From JAYEHK01 sp034659475 (GTDB lineage Bacteria > Bacillota > Syntrophomonadia > Syntrophomonadales > Syntrophomonadaceae), in contig JAYEHK010000035.1 in the NCBI GenBank assembly GCA_034659475.1, forward strand, positions 1 to 56,724: a DNA stretch of 56,724 nucleotides. Direction: 5' to 3'. This document shows positions 1-7,704 of the stretch, piece after piece (position 1 is the stretch's first letter; the number at the start of each line of letters is the position of its first letter). The position numbers and the translations under genes are program-made. The notes beneath the pieces were generated by a model. It had not been told where the DNA came from. It was given only the letters and a program-made list of their open reading frames with translations, and did no database searches.

Positions 1-345
1 AATAGACGCTGGCTCACTCCGCTCGCACGCGGACCTTAAGGACTTACGCGGACTTTTCTAGATTCTTTTATTTAAACGATAGAGTGTTAGACACCAACAA
101 CTAGCCAAGTGCCTAGCACAAACTTATCAACTTAATCAGAAAAGCTAATGTGTTTGCAGCAAAAAAACGCGAATAAGTTGATAAGTTTGGTGCCTGGCTC
201 TCTTTAACCAGCATTAAATAAAATATTGCTAGAAATAGAACGACAGTGAAATAAAGTGGTACGGAGCGACGCCGTCATAGACAAATTCTTCTTGAAATAT
301 AAAAAGTCCGCGAAAGTCCAATGAATCCACGTCTATTCGTTCCCC
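1..345. repeat. Intergenic stretch built of dispersed repeats
   Basis: No gene is seen here. Positions 1-60 and 300-345 carry modules of the GACGCGGAC type in opposite orientations, which recur at many other intergenic sites of the window. Between them, positions 111-137 and 171-198 form an imperfect inverted repeat with a GCCTAGCAC / GTGCCTGGC outer end and an AACTTATCAACTTA core. A related hairpin lies at 37929-37999. Confidence 0.7.
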
Positions 346-348
346 TTT

Positions 349-396
<48 letters not shown>

Positions 397-484
397 ATGT
401 CGCATTATCTCTCAACTGCGAGCCTAACTTACTTAAAGTCAATATTGAAGCCGATTTTTGTTGTTGAATTCCTTCAGTCCATAA

Positions 485-1096
485 TTAGATAAACAAACTT
501 AAAAACCATGGTGATAGGTAGGCTTCAATAAAAGCCCCCATAAACACAATGCAAAGGCAGATCAGTATAAGCAGGGTGTAGGTTACCAAAACACCTCCAA
601 GAGGAACCGATCGATCCTGCTTGCCTCTGGCAATATAAACAGAGAAATTCACCCCCACTACCGCGCAGATGATTAGAATAGGTAAATAAACAAGGTTCTG
701 TGGCAGAATGGATAGAATGGTCACCACGATCCCTATCCCAGCCTTTTCCTGTACCAAAAAACCCACCGTAAAGCCCAGAGAATACCCCTTTAAAAATACT
801 AATCCCAGAATGATTGGCATACCGATAACAGTCAATCCAAGAAACCATATTGCTATGATTCCTTTCGCTTGATTCAAAAACGACGAAAAAAGAATGGTTT
901 TTCCATCAATGCCCTGACTGATTTCCCCGGTCAAATACGAATCAATTAATGTCAGGAGTTGACTTTTGACTCCTCCTTCCAAATCCGTCACCTTGTAATC
1001 TCCCATAATTATGCCCAGCACAAAAATGAGCGTTATCAAAACGTACTGCCACCGATTTCTTTTTATATGGTCTTTCATTCGTTGTTTTACATTCAT
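485..1096 (-). CDS. spoIIM: Stage II sporulation protein M
   Basis: This 203-residue polytopic membrane protein matches SpoIIM (DUF95 family). About five hydrophobic segments can be seen, near residues 15-33, 77-95, 97-112, 122-155 and 168-190. In known spore formers SpoIIM is in the mother-cell membrane complex with SpoIID and SpoIIP that thins septal peptidoglycan and drives engulfment. The length is close to the usual 200-215 residues. The ATG is preceded by AGGAGAAGG at good spacing. It follows a strong terminator at 1180-1215, so it should have its own promoter. I checked for a sigma-E promoter and found an AATATT -35-like word but no convincing -10. Confidence 0.93.
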   Translation of the reverse strand: MNVKQRMKDHIKRNRWQYVLITLIFVLGIIMGDYKVTDLEGGVKSQLLTLIDSYLTGEISQGIDGKTILFSSFLNQAKGIIAIWFLGLTVIGMPIILGLVFLKGYSLGFTVGFLVQEKAGIGIVVTILSILPQNLVYLPILIICAVVGVNFSVYIARGKQDRSVPLGGVLVTYTLLILICLCIVFMGAFIEAYLSPWFLSLFI

Positions 1097-1179
1097 ACAT
1101 ACCTTCTCCTGAATTCACAAAATCGGTAAACAGCTCCCTTTGAAATAATATTGTCCTTCCTCTCACTTTATGCAAAAAT

Positions 1180-1215
1180 AAAACAGGACGAGTTCAACTG
1201 AACTCGTCCTGTTTT
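1180..1215 (-). terminator. Intrinsic terminator of the CBS-pyrophosphatase gene
   Basis: Two 17-bp perfectly complementary arms are separated by AC. On the minus strand the hairpin is followed by TTTTATTTTT (partly within the arm). It lies 14 bp beyond the stop codon of the gene at 1229-2581 and separates it from spoIIM. Confidence 0.9.
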
Positions 1216-1228
1216 ATTAAAATTTATT

Positions 1229-2581
1229 CTAAACTGTCTTTTCCTTGCGCAGCGCCTCATAGATGACAGGCACGACCTGTTTCTTACGAGACATGACCCC
1301 TTTCAGGAATATCTTGCCCTGGGGATGATCATGTTCAAAGGCCTGTTCCAACAGAGATTTTTTGGCGCCGGACAGAATCATATCTGTTCCTTCTTCGAAA
1401 ATATCTGTTATCATCAAACACATGACTGCATATCCTCTGCGATTGCACATCTCCTCCATCAGTTGAAGCAGGTGATTTCTGCGTTCGGCCAATTTGCCAG
1501 CGTCAATGGTTTCAATCTGCGATATAGCAAAGGTCATGTCTCCACTGGCATATTCCTTGAGATCCTCATGCAATAACTCGGTATCTGTCTGGTTTTCAAT
1601 ACGACTGGTTTTCTCAAACAGCTTCTTGCCCCATTCCACCGGATTCAGTCCGCAAATTGTTTCCAGTTTTTCTGCAATATATTGATCTTTCGCCGTTGTA
1701 GTCGGTGATTTGAAAATCATTGTATCGGACATAATCCCTGATAACAGCAAAGAAGCAAGAGATGTACTGAGAAACACCTGCCGGTTTAAAAATAACTCTG
1801 CCACCAGTGTACACGTTGAGCCAACCGGTTCATTATGGAAAAAGATCGGAGACAAGGTCTGCAGATCTCCTACGCGATGATGATCGATGATTTCAAGGAT
1901 CTCTGCCTCCTCCACCCCATCAACCGCCTGTTTTTTCTCATTGTGATCGACCAGGATCAACTGTTTGCGCTTCATTTGGAGAAGGTTATACCGGGATATA
2001 AGGCCCATGAAACGATTTTCTTCGTCTACCACCGGATAATTCCGGAAGCGGGTGGTCAACATCTGCTTCTGCACTTCATCCACAGCCTCATCTTTTTCAA
2101 AAAGGACCAGCCCTCTGGTTTTCATTATATCTGCCACCCGATGATCAAGAATTTCCCGAAGGATCTCCGGGCTTTTCTCAATCTCCTGTCCACTTCCCAG
2201 TGCATCCAGAAATATTTTAGCTACATCCCCAATGGTCAGCAAACCTAGAAACCGATGTTGATCATCTAAAACAGGAATGGTTTTCAGTTCATGGTTGCGC
2301 ATCATATTTGCCAGTTCAACCAAGTAGGTCCTTGGCGTAACATAAAGTGGTTCGTTTTCCTCCAGCAGATCCTCCACTTTGGTTCGAACATCCTTAATAA
2401 TCAGCGGATGCTCCAGTCCCAGCTCATCAAGAACTGCCTTTATTTCATCATTTATTTCAGTGGCTGCAGCAGCCACATAGATTCCTTTTTCAGTACTCTG
2501 TTTAAAGGTCTTATATCCGATTGCCGCTGCAATCGAATCCATATCTGGATTCTTATGTCCGATTACATATACTGGTTTCAA
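1229..2581 (-). CDS. ppaC: Manganese-dependent inorganic pyrophosphatase with CBS domains
   Basis: A family II (DHH) pyrophosphatase of 450 residues, hydrolysing pyrophosphate to phosphate in the cytoplasm. The metal motif HKNPDMDS is at residues 9-16, VDHNE at 211-215 and DHH at 233-235. The C-terminal DHHA2 part carries the family's SRKKQ motif near residue 430. Two CBS domains (about 72-130 and 148-205) are inserted in the N-terminal domain. In characterised CBS-pyrophosphatases these bind adenine nucleotides and regulate the enzyme. There is no room for the DRTGG domain found in the longest members. The start is TTG, supported by GGAGG eight bases upstream. It sits downstream of the ComB-like gene. 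Confidence 0.9.
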   Translation of the reverse strand: MKPVYVIGHKNPDMDSIAAAIGYKTFKQSTEKGIYVAAAATEINDEIKAVLDELGLEHPLIIKDVRTKVEDLLEENEPLYVTPRTYLVELANMMRNHELKTIPVLDDQHRFLGLLTIGDVAKIFLDALGSGQEIEKSPEILREILDHRVADIMKTRGLVLFEKDEAVDEVQKQMLTTRFRNYPVVDEENRFMGLISRYNLLQMKRKQLILVDHNEKKQAVDGVEEAEILEIIDHHRVGDLQTLSPIFFHNEPVGSTCTLVAELFLNRQVFLSTSLASLLLSGIMSDTMIFKSPTTTAKDQYIAEKLETICGLNPVEWGKKLFEKTSRIENQTDTELLHEDLKEYASGDMTFAISQIETIDAGKLAERRNHLLQLMEEMCNRRGYAVMCLMITDIFEEGTDMILSGAKKSLLEQAFEHDHPQGKIFLKGVMSRKKQVVPVIYEALRKEKTV

Positions 2582-2594
2582 TTTTTAACCTCCA

Positions 2595-3266
2595 TTAATT
2601 TAACTTTTTTTCTTTCATCAGTAGGTTGGCAATGAATTCAGCTGCCAGGACATCTTCCATGGAGTTACGGCTGGCAGCGATGACTGCTATTCCGGTGTCT
2701 GTTTCCTGCAGCATAGCGAGTGCTCTGTTTACTGCAGTCATTGCCGGTTCCATGCCGCGCTGTTTATAGGTACGTGCAACTGTTCCAATCATTACCCGCT
2801 GGTTTTCCTGAAAGGCAGCATCATAAGCAACCCCACCGGTGTCCGACACAGCCAGCACAATTTTCCCCTTCATATTGGTCAGTTTGGGCGTTTCCGCTCC
2901 GATATTGGGGAGCACCGCCTCTATAACGCCATTGCCCTTTTTAATCCCCTGTATGACCTTCTGACACCGATTCAGACGTTCCTCATCGGTTCCTACACGT
3001 GGCTCGGCAATGAGAATCAAACCACGCCCGGTTTCACGGACCAAATCAGCAGCATATTCCCCCATCTTCATCGGATCTACCACTACCGGCGCACGCGTTT
3101 CATCCGGACTCGCGCCCAGAACGGCAAACGCACCTGCATCCAACGCACTCTCGAGGCTGGTGGACATATCGATAACATCAACGATCATAACCAGATACCC
3201 ATCCCGGGCGGCATCTCTGGCTCCACTGGCATCAGTTCCGATCAGTATTTTTTTTGACCTTTCCAT
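2595..3266 (-). CDS. Conserved protein resembling 2-phosphosulfolactate phosphatase
   Basis: The reading frame is open further upstream, but the chosen ATG at 3266 has an ideal GGAGGGGGTGG site and gives 223 residues. It overlaps the end of the endonuclease Q gene by 35 bp, so the two are translationally linked. The N-terminal part (IVDVIDMSTSLESALDAGA, then repeated small-residue turns) resembles the VDVLRATTT-type segment of ComB. No phosphosulfolactate pathway genes are nearby, so that activity is not supported. No signal peptide or membrane segment is seen. Function unknown; the ComB resemblance is weak and by eye. Confidence 0.6.
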   Translation of the reverse strand: MERSKKILIGTDASGARDAARDGYLVMIVDVIDMSTSLESALDAGAFAVLGASPDETRAPVVVDPMKMGEYAADLVRETGRGLILIAEPRVGTDEERLNRCQKVIQGIKKGNGVIEAVLPNIGAETPKLTNMKGKIVLAVSDTGGVAYDAAFQENQRVMIGTVARTYKQRGMEPAMTAVNRALAMLQETDTGIAVIAASRNSMEDVLAAEFIANLLMKEKKLN

Positions 3267-4419
3267 ATTTTCCACCCCCTCCAGGAATGATTTGTAAGGA
3301 ATTATCCCGCATACCCTTGATGGTGTCCGCTGACTTTTGCCCGACCAGTCGTTCAATCTGGTCCAGCGAAAGCTCCTCCAGTACCTCAATCTCGTTATAG
3401 ACCTGCAGCAAAAGCTGACTGGTTTTAGGTCCAATGCCAGGTAAACCTTTAAGGGGCACCCGATAATAATAAGGGGGTCGCCCGGCAGGATGCCTGGGAG
3501 TCTGGTAATCCTGGATCTGCAGAATACGGTCATATACCCCCATCACAATTTTATCGCTTTTACAACGATCACAACAAAGGACAGCCGCTGGTCCATCAAA
3601 AATAATATCACAATCCGGGCAATAACTGCGATGATATTTCCCCAGCATAGGGTGTAGTCCAAAATTAGCTTCAACCTTCCGTCCGTCTCGATTCTCAAGG
3701 CACATCCGAAACTCCTCGAAATTCTTATCTGCCATGCGAAGCAGATTATACTCTCGCCCAATATTGACAGAGGAATGTGCATCCGAATTAGTCAGAAACG
3801 TAAAAGCACGTGTTTCCGCAATTCTGTCTGCCATATCAGTGTCAGCACTCAGCCCCAGTTCCAATACCTTTACCTTTGTAAAGTTATACTCAATCTCCTT
3901 CTCCAGACGGTCTGTCCATACACCATACATGCCTTTATGCGGTGTAAAGGCATGGGCCGGACAAAAGATTCCATCCAGCAGAAGACACAGGTTAAGGATT
4001 TCAATAAATCCCGCATTGGCTCGCTGGGTTGAAAGATACATGTTATGAACCCGACTCTGAAAAAAGGCCTGCCATTTATAGATACTGTTTAAGTCAGGCA
4101 AATAAGCAATAAGGTGAATCCCTTCCCGACTCTCAATCTCACAACCCGGGATGAAAAGGACACCATTTTTAGCCAGGAATCCCCCCCGTGGAAGTGCTTT
4201 CAAATCTCCCTTTTCCAGAAGTTCTTCTATTTCCCTGGAAACCGCCAAACTACCTGAATCTACAATTCCTATTACATCCAGCCCTTTACGCGGCGCATCT
4301 TCAAACAGAATACTGTGTAACTGTAACTGATCAGAAGCAGTAATCTTAACCGCTTTGCCACCGGCTCGGCCGATATGTATATGAAAATCCCCATAAAATT
4401 TCTGCAAAACCCTCACCAA
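3232..4419 (-). CDS. Endonuclease Q family DNA repair protein
   Basis: This 395-residue protein has the PHP-type metal centre (YGDFHIHIG at 9-17, HAFTPHKG in the middle, NSDAHS later), a zinc-binding segment with CPDC and CDRC pairs, and a C-terminal helix-hairpin-helix region (LKGLPGIGPKTSQLL). This domain order is that of endonuclease Q (formerly TIGR00375), which nicks DNA 5' of deaminated bases such as hypoxanthine and uracil. The start is uncertain: TTG, GTG and a second TTG lie within five codons, with no well-spaced Shine-Dalgarno site. It lies 10 bp after the NUDIX gene, probably in the same transcript. Confidence 0.85.
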   Translation of the reverse strand: MVRVLQKFYGDFHIHIGRAGGKAVKITASDQLQLHSILFEDAPRKGLDVIGIVDSGSLAVSREIEELLEKGDLKALPRGGFLAKNGVLFIPGCEIESREGIHLIAYLPDLNSIYKWQAFFQSRVHNMYLSTQRANAGFIEILNLCLLLDGIFCPAHAFTPHKGMYGVWTDRLEKEIEYNFTKVKVLELGLSADTDMADRIAETRAFTFLTNSDAHSSVNIGREYNLLRMADKNFEEFRMCLENRDGRKVEANFGLHPMLGKYHRSYCPDCDIIFDGPAAVLCCDRCKSDKIVMGVYDRILQIQDYQTPRHPAGRPPYYYRVPLKGLPGIGPKTSQLLLQVYNEIEVLEELSLDQIERLVGQKSADTIKGMRDNSLQIIPGGGGKYGKVKKNTDRN

Positions 4420-4428
4420 CCTGTTTGC

Positions 4429-4962
4429 TTAATACCTGACTAACAAAGCAGCCTGAATGCCAATAATAGTTTTGGCATCAATAATCTGCCCTGATTGAAT
4501 ATATTCCTGTGCAGTCTTCAGTGAAACGTTTTCCAGCTCGATGAACTCATCCTCGTCCAGATTACGTTCTCCCTGAACCATATCCGTAACCATAAAAAGA
4601 TAAATTTTTTCATCCGTAAAACCGGGCGCCGTATAGAAGGAACCAACCTCCTTCCAAACACCTCCCCACCAGCCAGTTTCCTCTGCCAGTTCGCGTTTAG
4701 CAGCCTCCAACGGAAGCTCACCAGTTTCCATAATTCCCGCAGGAATTTCAAGCATTTGCTGTTCTACAGGCTTGCGGTATTGTCTGATCAGAACAATCTG
4801 ATCCTGATCATTCACCGCAACAATAGCTACCGCAGGCGCATGTTCCACTACTTCACGGGTACTTACCCGACCATCTGGCAAACGGACCTGATCCACTCTA
4901 ACCTGAATAATTCTTCCCTGAAAGATAGACTTTGTTTCGATGGTTTTTTCAGTTTGATTCAA
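4429..4962 (-). CDS. nudF: NUDIX hydrolase, ADP-ribose pyrophosphatase
   Basis: A perfect NUDIX box is seen (GX5EX7REUXEEXGU; its core is RELAEETGW), preceded by the N-terminal segment typical of ADP-ribose pyrophosphatases (REVVEHAPAVAI, QYRKP). The enzyme would cleave ADP-ribose to AMP and ribose-5-phosphate. An in-frame ATG exists at 5001 but has no ribosome site. I prefer the TTG at 4962: it has GGGAG nine bases upstream and gives 177 residues, the usual family length. This choice leaves a clean 62-bp divergent region to the small plus-strand gene at 5025. In Bacillus subtilis nudF is also, as I recall it, next to mciZ. Confidence 0.88.
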   Translation of the reverse strand: MNQTEKTIETKSIFQGRIIQVRVDQVRLPDGRVSTREVVEHAPAVAIVAVNDQDQIVLIRQYRKPVEQQMLEIPAGIMETGELPLEAAKRELAEETGWWGGVWKEVGSFYTAPGFTDEKIYLFMVTDMVQGERNLDEDEFIELENVSLKTAQEYIQSGQIIDAKTIIGIQAALLVRY

Positions 4963-4977
4963 ACCTAAACACTCCCT

Positions 4978-5006
4978 GCATATTTTTTCCATATATTTCA
5001 TATGCT
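4978..5006 (+). promoter_or_regulatory. Candidate sigma-E promoter of the mciZ-like gene
   Basis: The -35 word GCATATT (4978-4984) fits the sigma-E consensus KMATATT exactly. After a 14-bp spacer, the consensus length, comes CATATGCT (4999-5006), matching CATACAHT at six of eight positions. The start point would be near 5012, just ahead of the GAGGTGA ribosome site. The call is by eye and unproven. Confidence 0.5.
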
Positions 5007-5024
5007 AGACCCGAGGTGATAAAA

Positions 5025-5150
5025 ATGCAAAAAATTATAACCGGAAACAGTGTTATCTTTATGGGTCCAGCCAAAAATTTAAAAAACCTGTTTCAAGATT
5101 TTCCTCCTGAAACAACCCTGAAAGACTATATTAAAAAAACGCTTCAATAA
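5025..5150 (+). CDS. MciZ-like small protein (candidate FtsZ inhibitor)
   Basis: This 41-residue gene starts with ATG, five bases after GAGGTGA at 5013-5019. Its sequence can be aligned over its whole length with Bacillus subtilis MciZ (40 residues) as I remember it: GNSVIFMGPAKNLKNLF here against GVVLVGKAWEIRAKL there, with a following acidic/aromatic segment and a KDYI against KDWI near the end. MciZ is made in the mother cell under sigma-E and blocks Z-ring assembly by capping FtsZ. Small size, divergent position beside nudF and the sigma-E-like promoter all agree. The identity is low, so the homology is an inference. No other family fits. Confidence 0.6.
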   Translation: MQKIITGNSVIFMGPAKNLKNLFQDFPPETTLKDYIKKTLQ

Positions 5151-5164
5151 GCCATACCCAGAGA

Positions 5165-5467
5165 AAACAACTATCAATCAAAATAGGTAAGGGAAATGGG
5201 AACGATTTTAACGCTGATTACCGCTGATTGTCGCAGATTAACGCTGTTTCATATATTTTTTTAAAACAGCGGAAATCTGCGTTCTAAAAACCTATTTTCT
5301 TACTAAACCCCCATGGCCGCACGAAACAACCACCAATAAAATTAGCGTGCAGTCGGGGAAGGGAACGATTTTACCGCAGATGAACGCTGTTTTTTATAAT
5401 AAAAAAAAGAACAGCGTAAATCAGCGGTAATCAGCGAACATCAGCGTTTTCGGTTCCTATTTTCTAA
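5165..5467. repeat. Two neighbouring palindromic repeat elements
   Basis: There is no gene in this gap. Two related copies lie at about 5195-5300 and 5340-5466. Each starts with a GGGAACGATTTTA-like leader, carries modules of the type ACGCTGATT / CCGCTGATT, forms a hairpin through AACGCTGTT and AACAGCG arms around an A/T-rich loop (second copy arms near 5386-5394 and 5411-5418), and ends in CCTATTTTCT. The same modules recur near 54630 and 56340. Confidence 0.7.
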
Positions 5468-6568
5468 TTAACCACGTTTCAACTCCATTGGTCTTTCCCC
5501 TTTGAGAAGGTGAACAGCCGTACTCACTGAAGCCCCCAGAGCCATGAAAAATTCTGGATCTTCTTCTGCGCTGCGCCCCATGGTCGTTATTTTGAGCGGG
5601 CATTCTCTGAGCAGATTCAAGATGAAGTCACCCTGATCCATACAGATATGCATCCGTTCAAAGATGCTCTGGGTTTCCAATTGATGCAGAACATAGCTGG
5701 TTTTTTCCTCATCCATATACGGCAGGGTAACATATGACGGAACCCTGCAGATTCGTTTCAGAACGGTCAGGCTGTGGTGACTGATACCCCGATGCCGCTC
5801 CCGGGCATCTGCAAAGCTGAGTCGCGGAACCGCCATCGGAATACCTTCCAGCGCATCCACAGCATTCAATATCTCACCCTGTTCAACGCCTGTAAAGCCC
5901 CATCGAGTTCCTGTCCCAACAATCCCCGGTCCCATGGTCACTATAATAACATCCGCTTTTAACACATGACGGGCAGCCAGCATGGCGGAATAAACATTTA
6001 CAGCCTCCAGATCTCCCCCAAAAGCATGCCCGCAGGTCACCGTACCCACCAGCAAATGCTCCTTTTTCAGCCAGTCCACCGTTCGGCTGAAGGCAATCGG
6101 CAGCGCTGCGCCATCTGTCATCACATAGGCAATCTTCTTGCATCCAGCCCGAGACAGAGCCAAACACAGCGGTGCCAGCATGGAATGCAAAGTCCCCACA
6201 AGAACAGGGCATCCCCCCAGAGAATCTGCCTGAAGCATGGTTTCATGATAAGGACTATCCTCTTCCTCAACCGACAAAACCTTTAACTGCATAGGCATAT
6301 ATCGTAGTTTCATGATATGCCCTTCTGGCTGAAATTCTTTTTCTTCCGGGTCAATGCGGGAGATCACATAATGATAACCACCCGTCCCCAAACTCAGCGA
6401 AACAGCAGTGGTGTTCATGAGCACCTCATCCCCCGGGTGAATCTCTCCCACCAGTTCGGGATAAACAATACACTTTTCCTTTTTGCCATTTACCACAACA
6501 GAAAAGGCCCGAATCCCCTCCCTGCAGAACAATTCCTCAACAATAATCCCTCGCTTGCTTTGAATCAC
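5468..6568 (-). CDS. DUF3866 family protein
   Basis: The 366-residue sequence looks like the DUF3866 family, found mainly in Firmicutes and Actinobacteria and without known function. Glycine-rich stretches such as VTMGPGIVGTGTRWGFTG and MTDGAALP are visible. There is no signal peptide or clear membrane helix. The GTG start overlaps the last codons of the peptidase gene (ATGTGA arrangement) and is preceded by GGGAGG. It is the last gene of the steA operon. Position alone suggests a link to the cell envelope or cell separation; nothing in the sequence shows it. Confidence 0.8.
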   Translation of the reverse strand: MIQSKRGIIVEELFCREGIRAFSVVVNGKKEKCIVYPELVGEIHPGDEVLMNTTAVSLSLGTGGYHYVISRIDPEEKEFQPEGHIMKLRYMPMQLKVLSVEEEDSPYHETMLQADSLGGCPVLVGTLHSMLAPLCLALSRAGCKKIAYVMTDGAALPIAFSRTVDWLKKEHLLVGTVTCGHAFGGDLEAVNVYSAMLAARHVLKADVIIVTMGPGIVGTGTRWGFTGVEQGEILNAVDALEGIPMAVPRLSFADARERHRGISHHSLTVLKRICRVPSYVTLPYMDEEKTSYVLHQLETQSIFERMHICMDQGDFILNLLRECPLKITTMGRSAEEDPEFFMALGASVSTAVHLLKGERPMELKRG

Positions 6569-7704
6569 ATATCTTCCTCCCTGTTAGCAGCTGCCCTGAT
6601 GATCTCTACAACCCAGCGGGCATCGTCTACCAGGTCTTTTATTTTGATATATTCATGCGTGGTATGGACGTCGCTCATGCCAATGCCGAGGTTCGCGCAG
6701 CGAATCCCTGCTCCATTGATGACCGAGGCATCACTGCCCCCTCCTGTACTCTGCAAGTCCGGAGAAATACCCGCTTTTTCCGCAGCACGTACAGCCAGGT
6801 CAACCACCCGTTCATTCTCGTCAAGGCTAATCTCCGTGTATAGTAATTCCCTATGACATTCCGCCTGGGCACCACAGGCACTGACCTCTTCTGTGAAAAT
6901 ACTTTCCAGACGCTGTGCCAGTTCATCCAGTTTGCTTCGGTTGAGACTCCGTGCTTCACCCTTTACCCGACAGGACTCCGCCACGATGTTGCGTGCCTGC
7001 CCACCCTGAATCGTCCCAAAGTTACAGGTGCTCTTTTCGTCCATTCTTCCACACGGCATTTTAGCCAGCGCTCTCGCCATCACCTGAATCGCATTGATCC
7101 CATCCTCAGGATTAATCCCAGCGTGAGCTGCCTTGCCCTGAACAATATATTCCATTTCATACTGACAGGGAGATTGTACCACAATCCCACCTGGTCTCCC
7201 CCCACTATCAAGGGTATAACCAATCTGCGATTCCAACTGTGTAAAATCAAAAGCCTTTGCCCCCTGCAACCCCTGTTCCTCTCCAACTGTCAACAGGATT
7301 TCCAGCGGAGGATGGTCATAGTGATTTTCTTTCATGACATCATAGGCCTCCAGAATTGCAGCAATACCAGCCTTGTCATCAGAACCCAGAATCGTATTCC
7401 CAGCACTTCGAATGATCCCGTCTTCCCCGATCACCGGTTGAATATCATCCCCTGGCACCACAGTATCCATATGGGCAGCCAGCAAAAGAGATGGTCCTTC
7501 AATCGTCCCCGGCACCTCAACAACCAGATTTCCCGATTGTCCTCCCAGCAAAGCCGCAGCGTTATCTTCTCTCACCTGTAAGCCCCGTTCAACAAAGGCC
7601 TTTTTAAGGTAATCCCTGAAAGCACCTTCTTTTCCAGAAGGCGATCCGATAGAAACCATCCTGCAAAAGCTATCTATCAGGCGTTTTTGATTTATCAGTT
7701 CCAT
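6565..7704 (-). CDS. M20 family metallopeptidase, PepT-like
   Basis: A 379-residue di-zinc peptidase of the tripeptidase-like subgroup (Bacillus YqjE type). The metal and catalytic motifs seen are AAHMDTVVPG near residues 75-84, GSDDKAGIA, the catalytic pair in GEEQGLQG, YTLDSGG, and the C-terminal HTTHEYI. A lid/dimerisation domain of normal length is inserted in the middle. Its substrate is probably small peptides but is not shown. The ATG overlaps the stop of the GT4 gene, and its own end overlaps the DUF3866 start, so it is in the steA operon. Confidence 0.88.
   Translation of the reverse strand: MELINQKRLIDSFCRMVSIGSPSGKEGAFRDYLKKAFVERGLQVREDNAAALLGGQSGNLVVEVPGTIEGPSLLLAAHMDTVVPGDDIQPVIGEDGIIRSAGNTILGSDDKAGIAAILEAYDVMKENHYDHPPLEILLTVGEEQGLQGAKAFDFTQLESQIGYTLDSGGRPGGIVVQSPCQYEMEYIVQGKAAHAGINPEDGINAIQVMARALAKMPCGRMDEKSTCNFGTIQGGQARNIVAESCRVKGEARSLNRSKLDELAQRLESIFTEEVSACGAQAECHRELLYTEISLDENERVVDLAVRAAEKAGISPDLQSTGGGSDASVINGAGIRCANLGIGMSDVHTTHEYIKIKDLVDDARWVVEIIRAAANREEDM

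Noticed and set aside
1099..1180. Sigma-E promoter for spoIIM
   Set aside because: A CAATATT word could be a -35 box, but at the proper distance the -10 matches only three of eight positions.
3267..3533. N-terminal extension of the ComB-like protein by 89 codons
   Set aside because: It lies fully within the endonuclease Q gene, has odd composition, and the ATG at 3266 has an ideal ribosome site.
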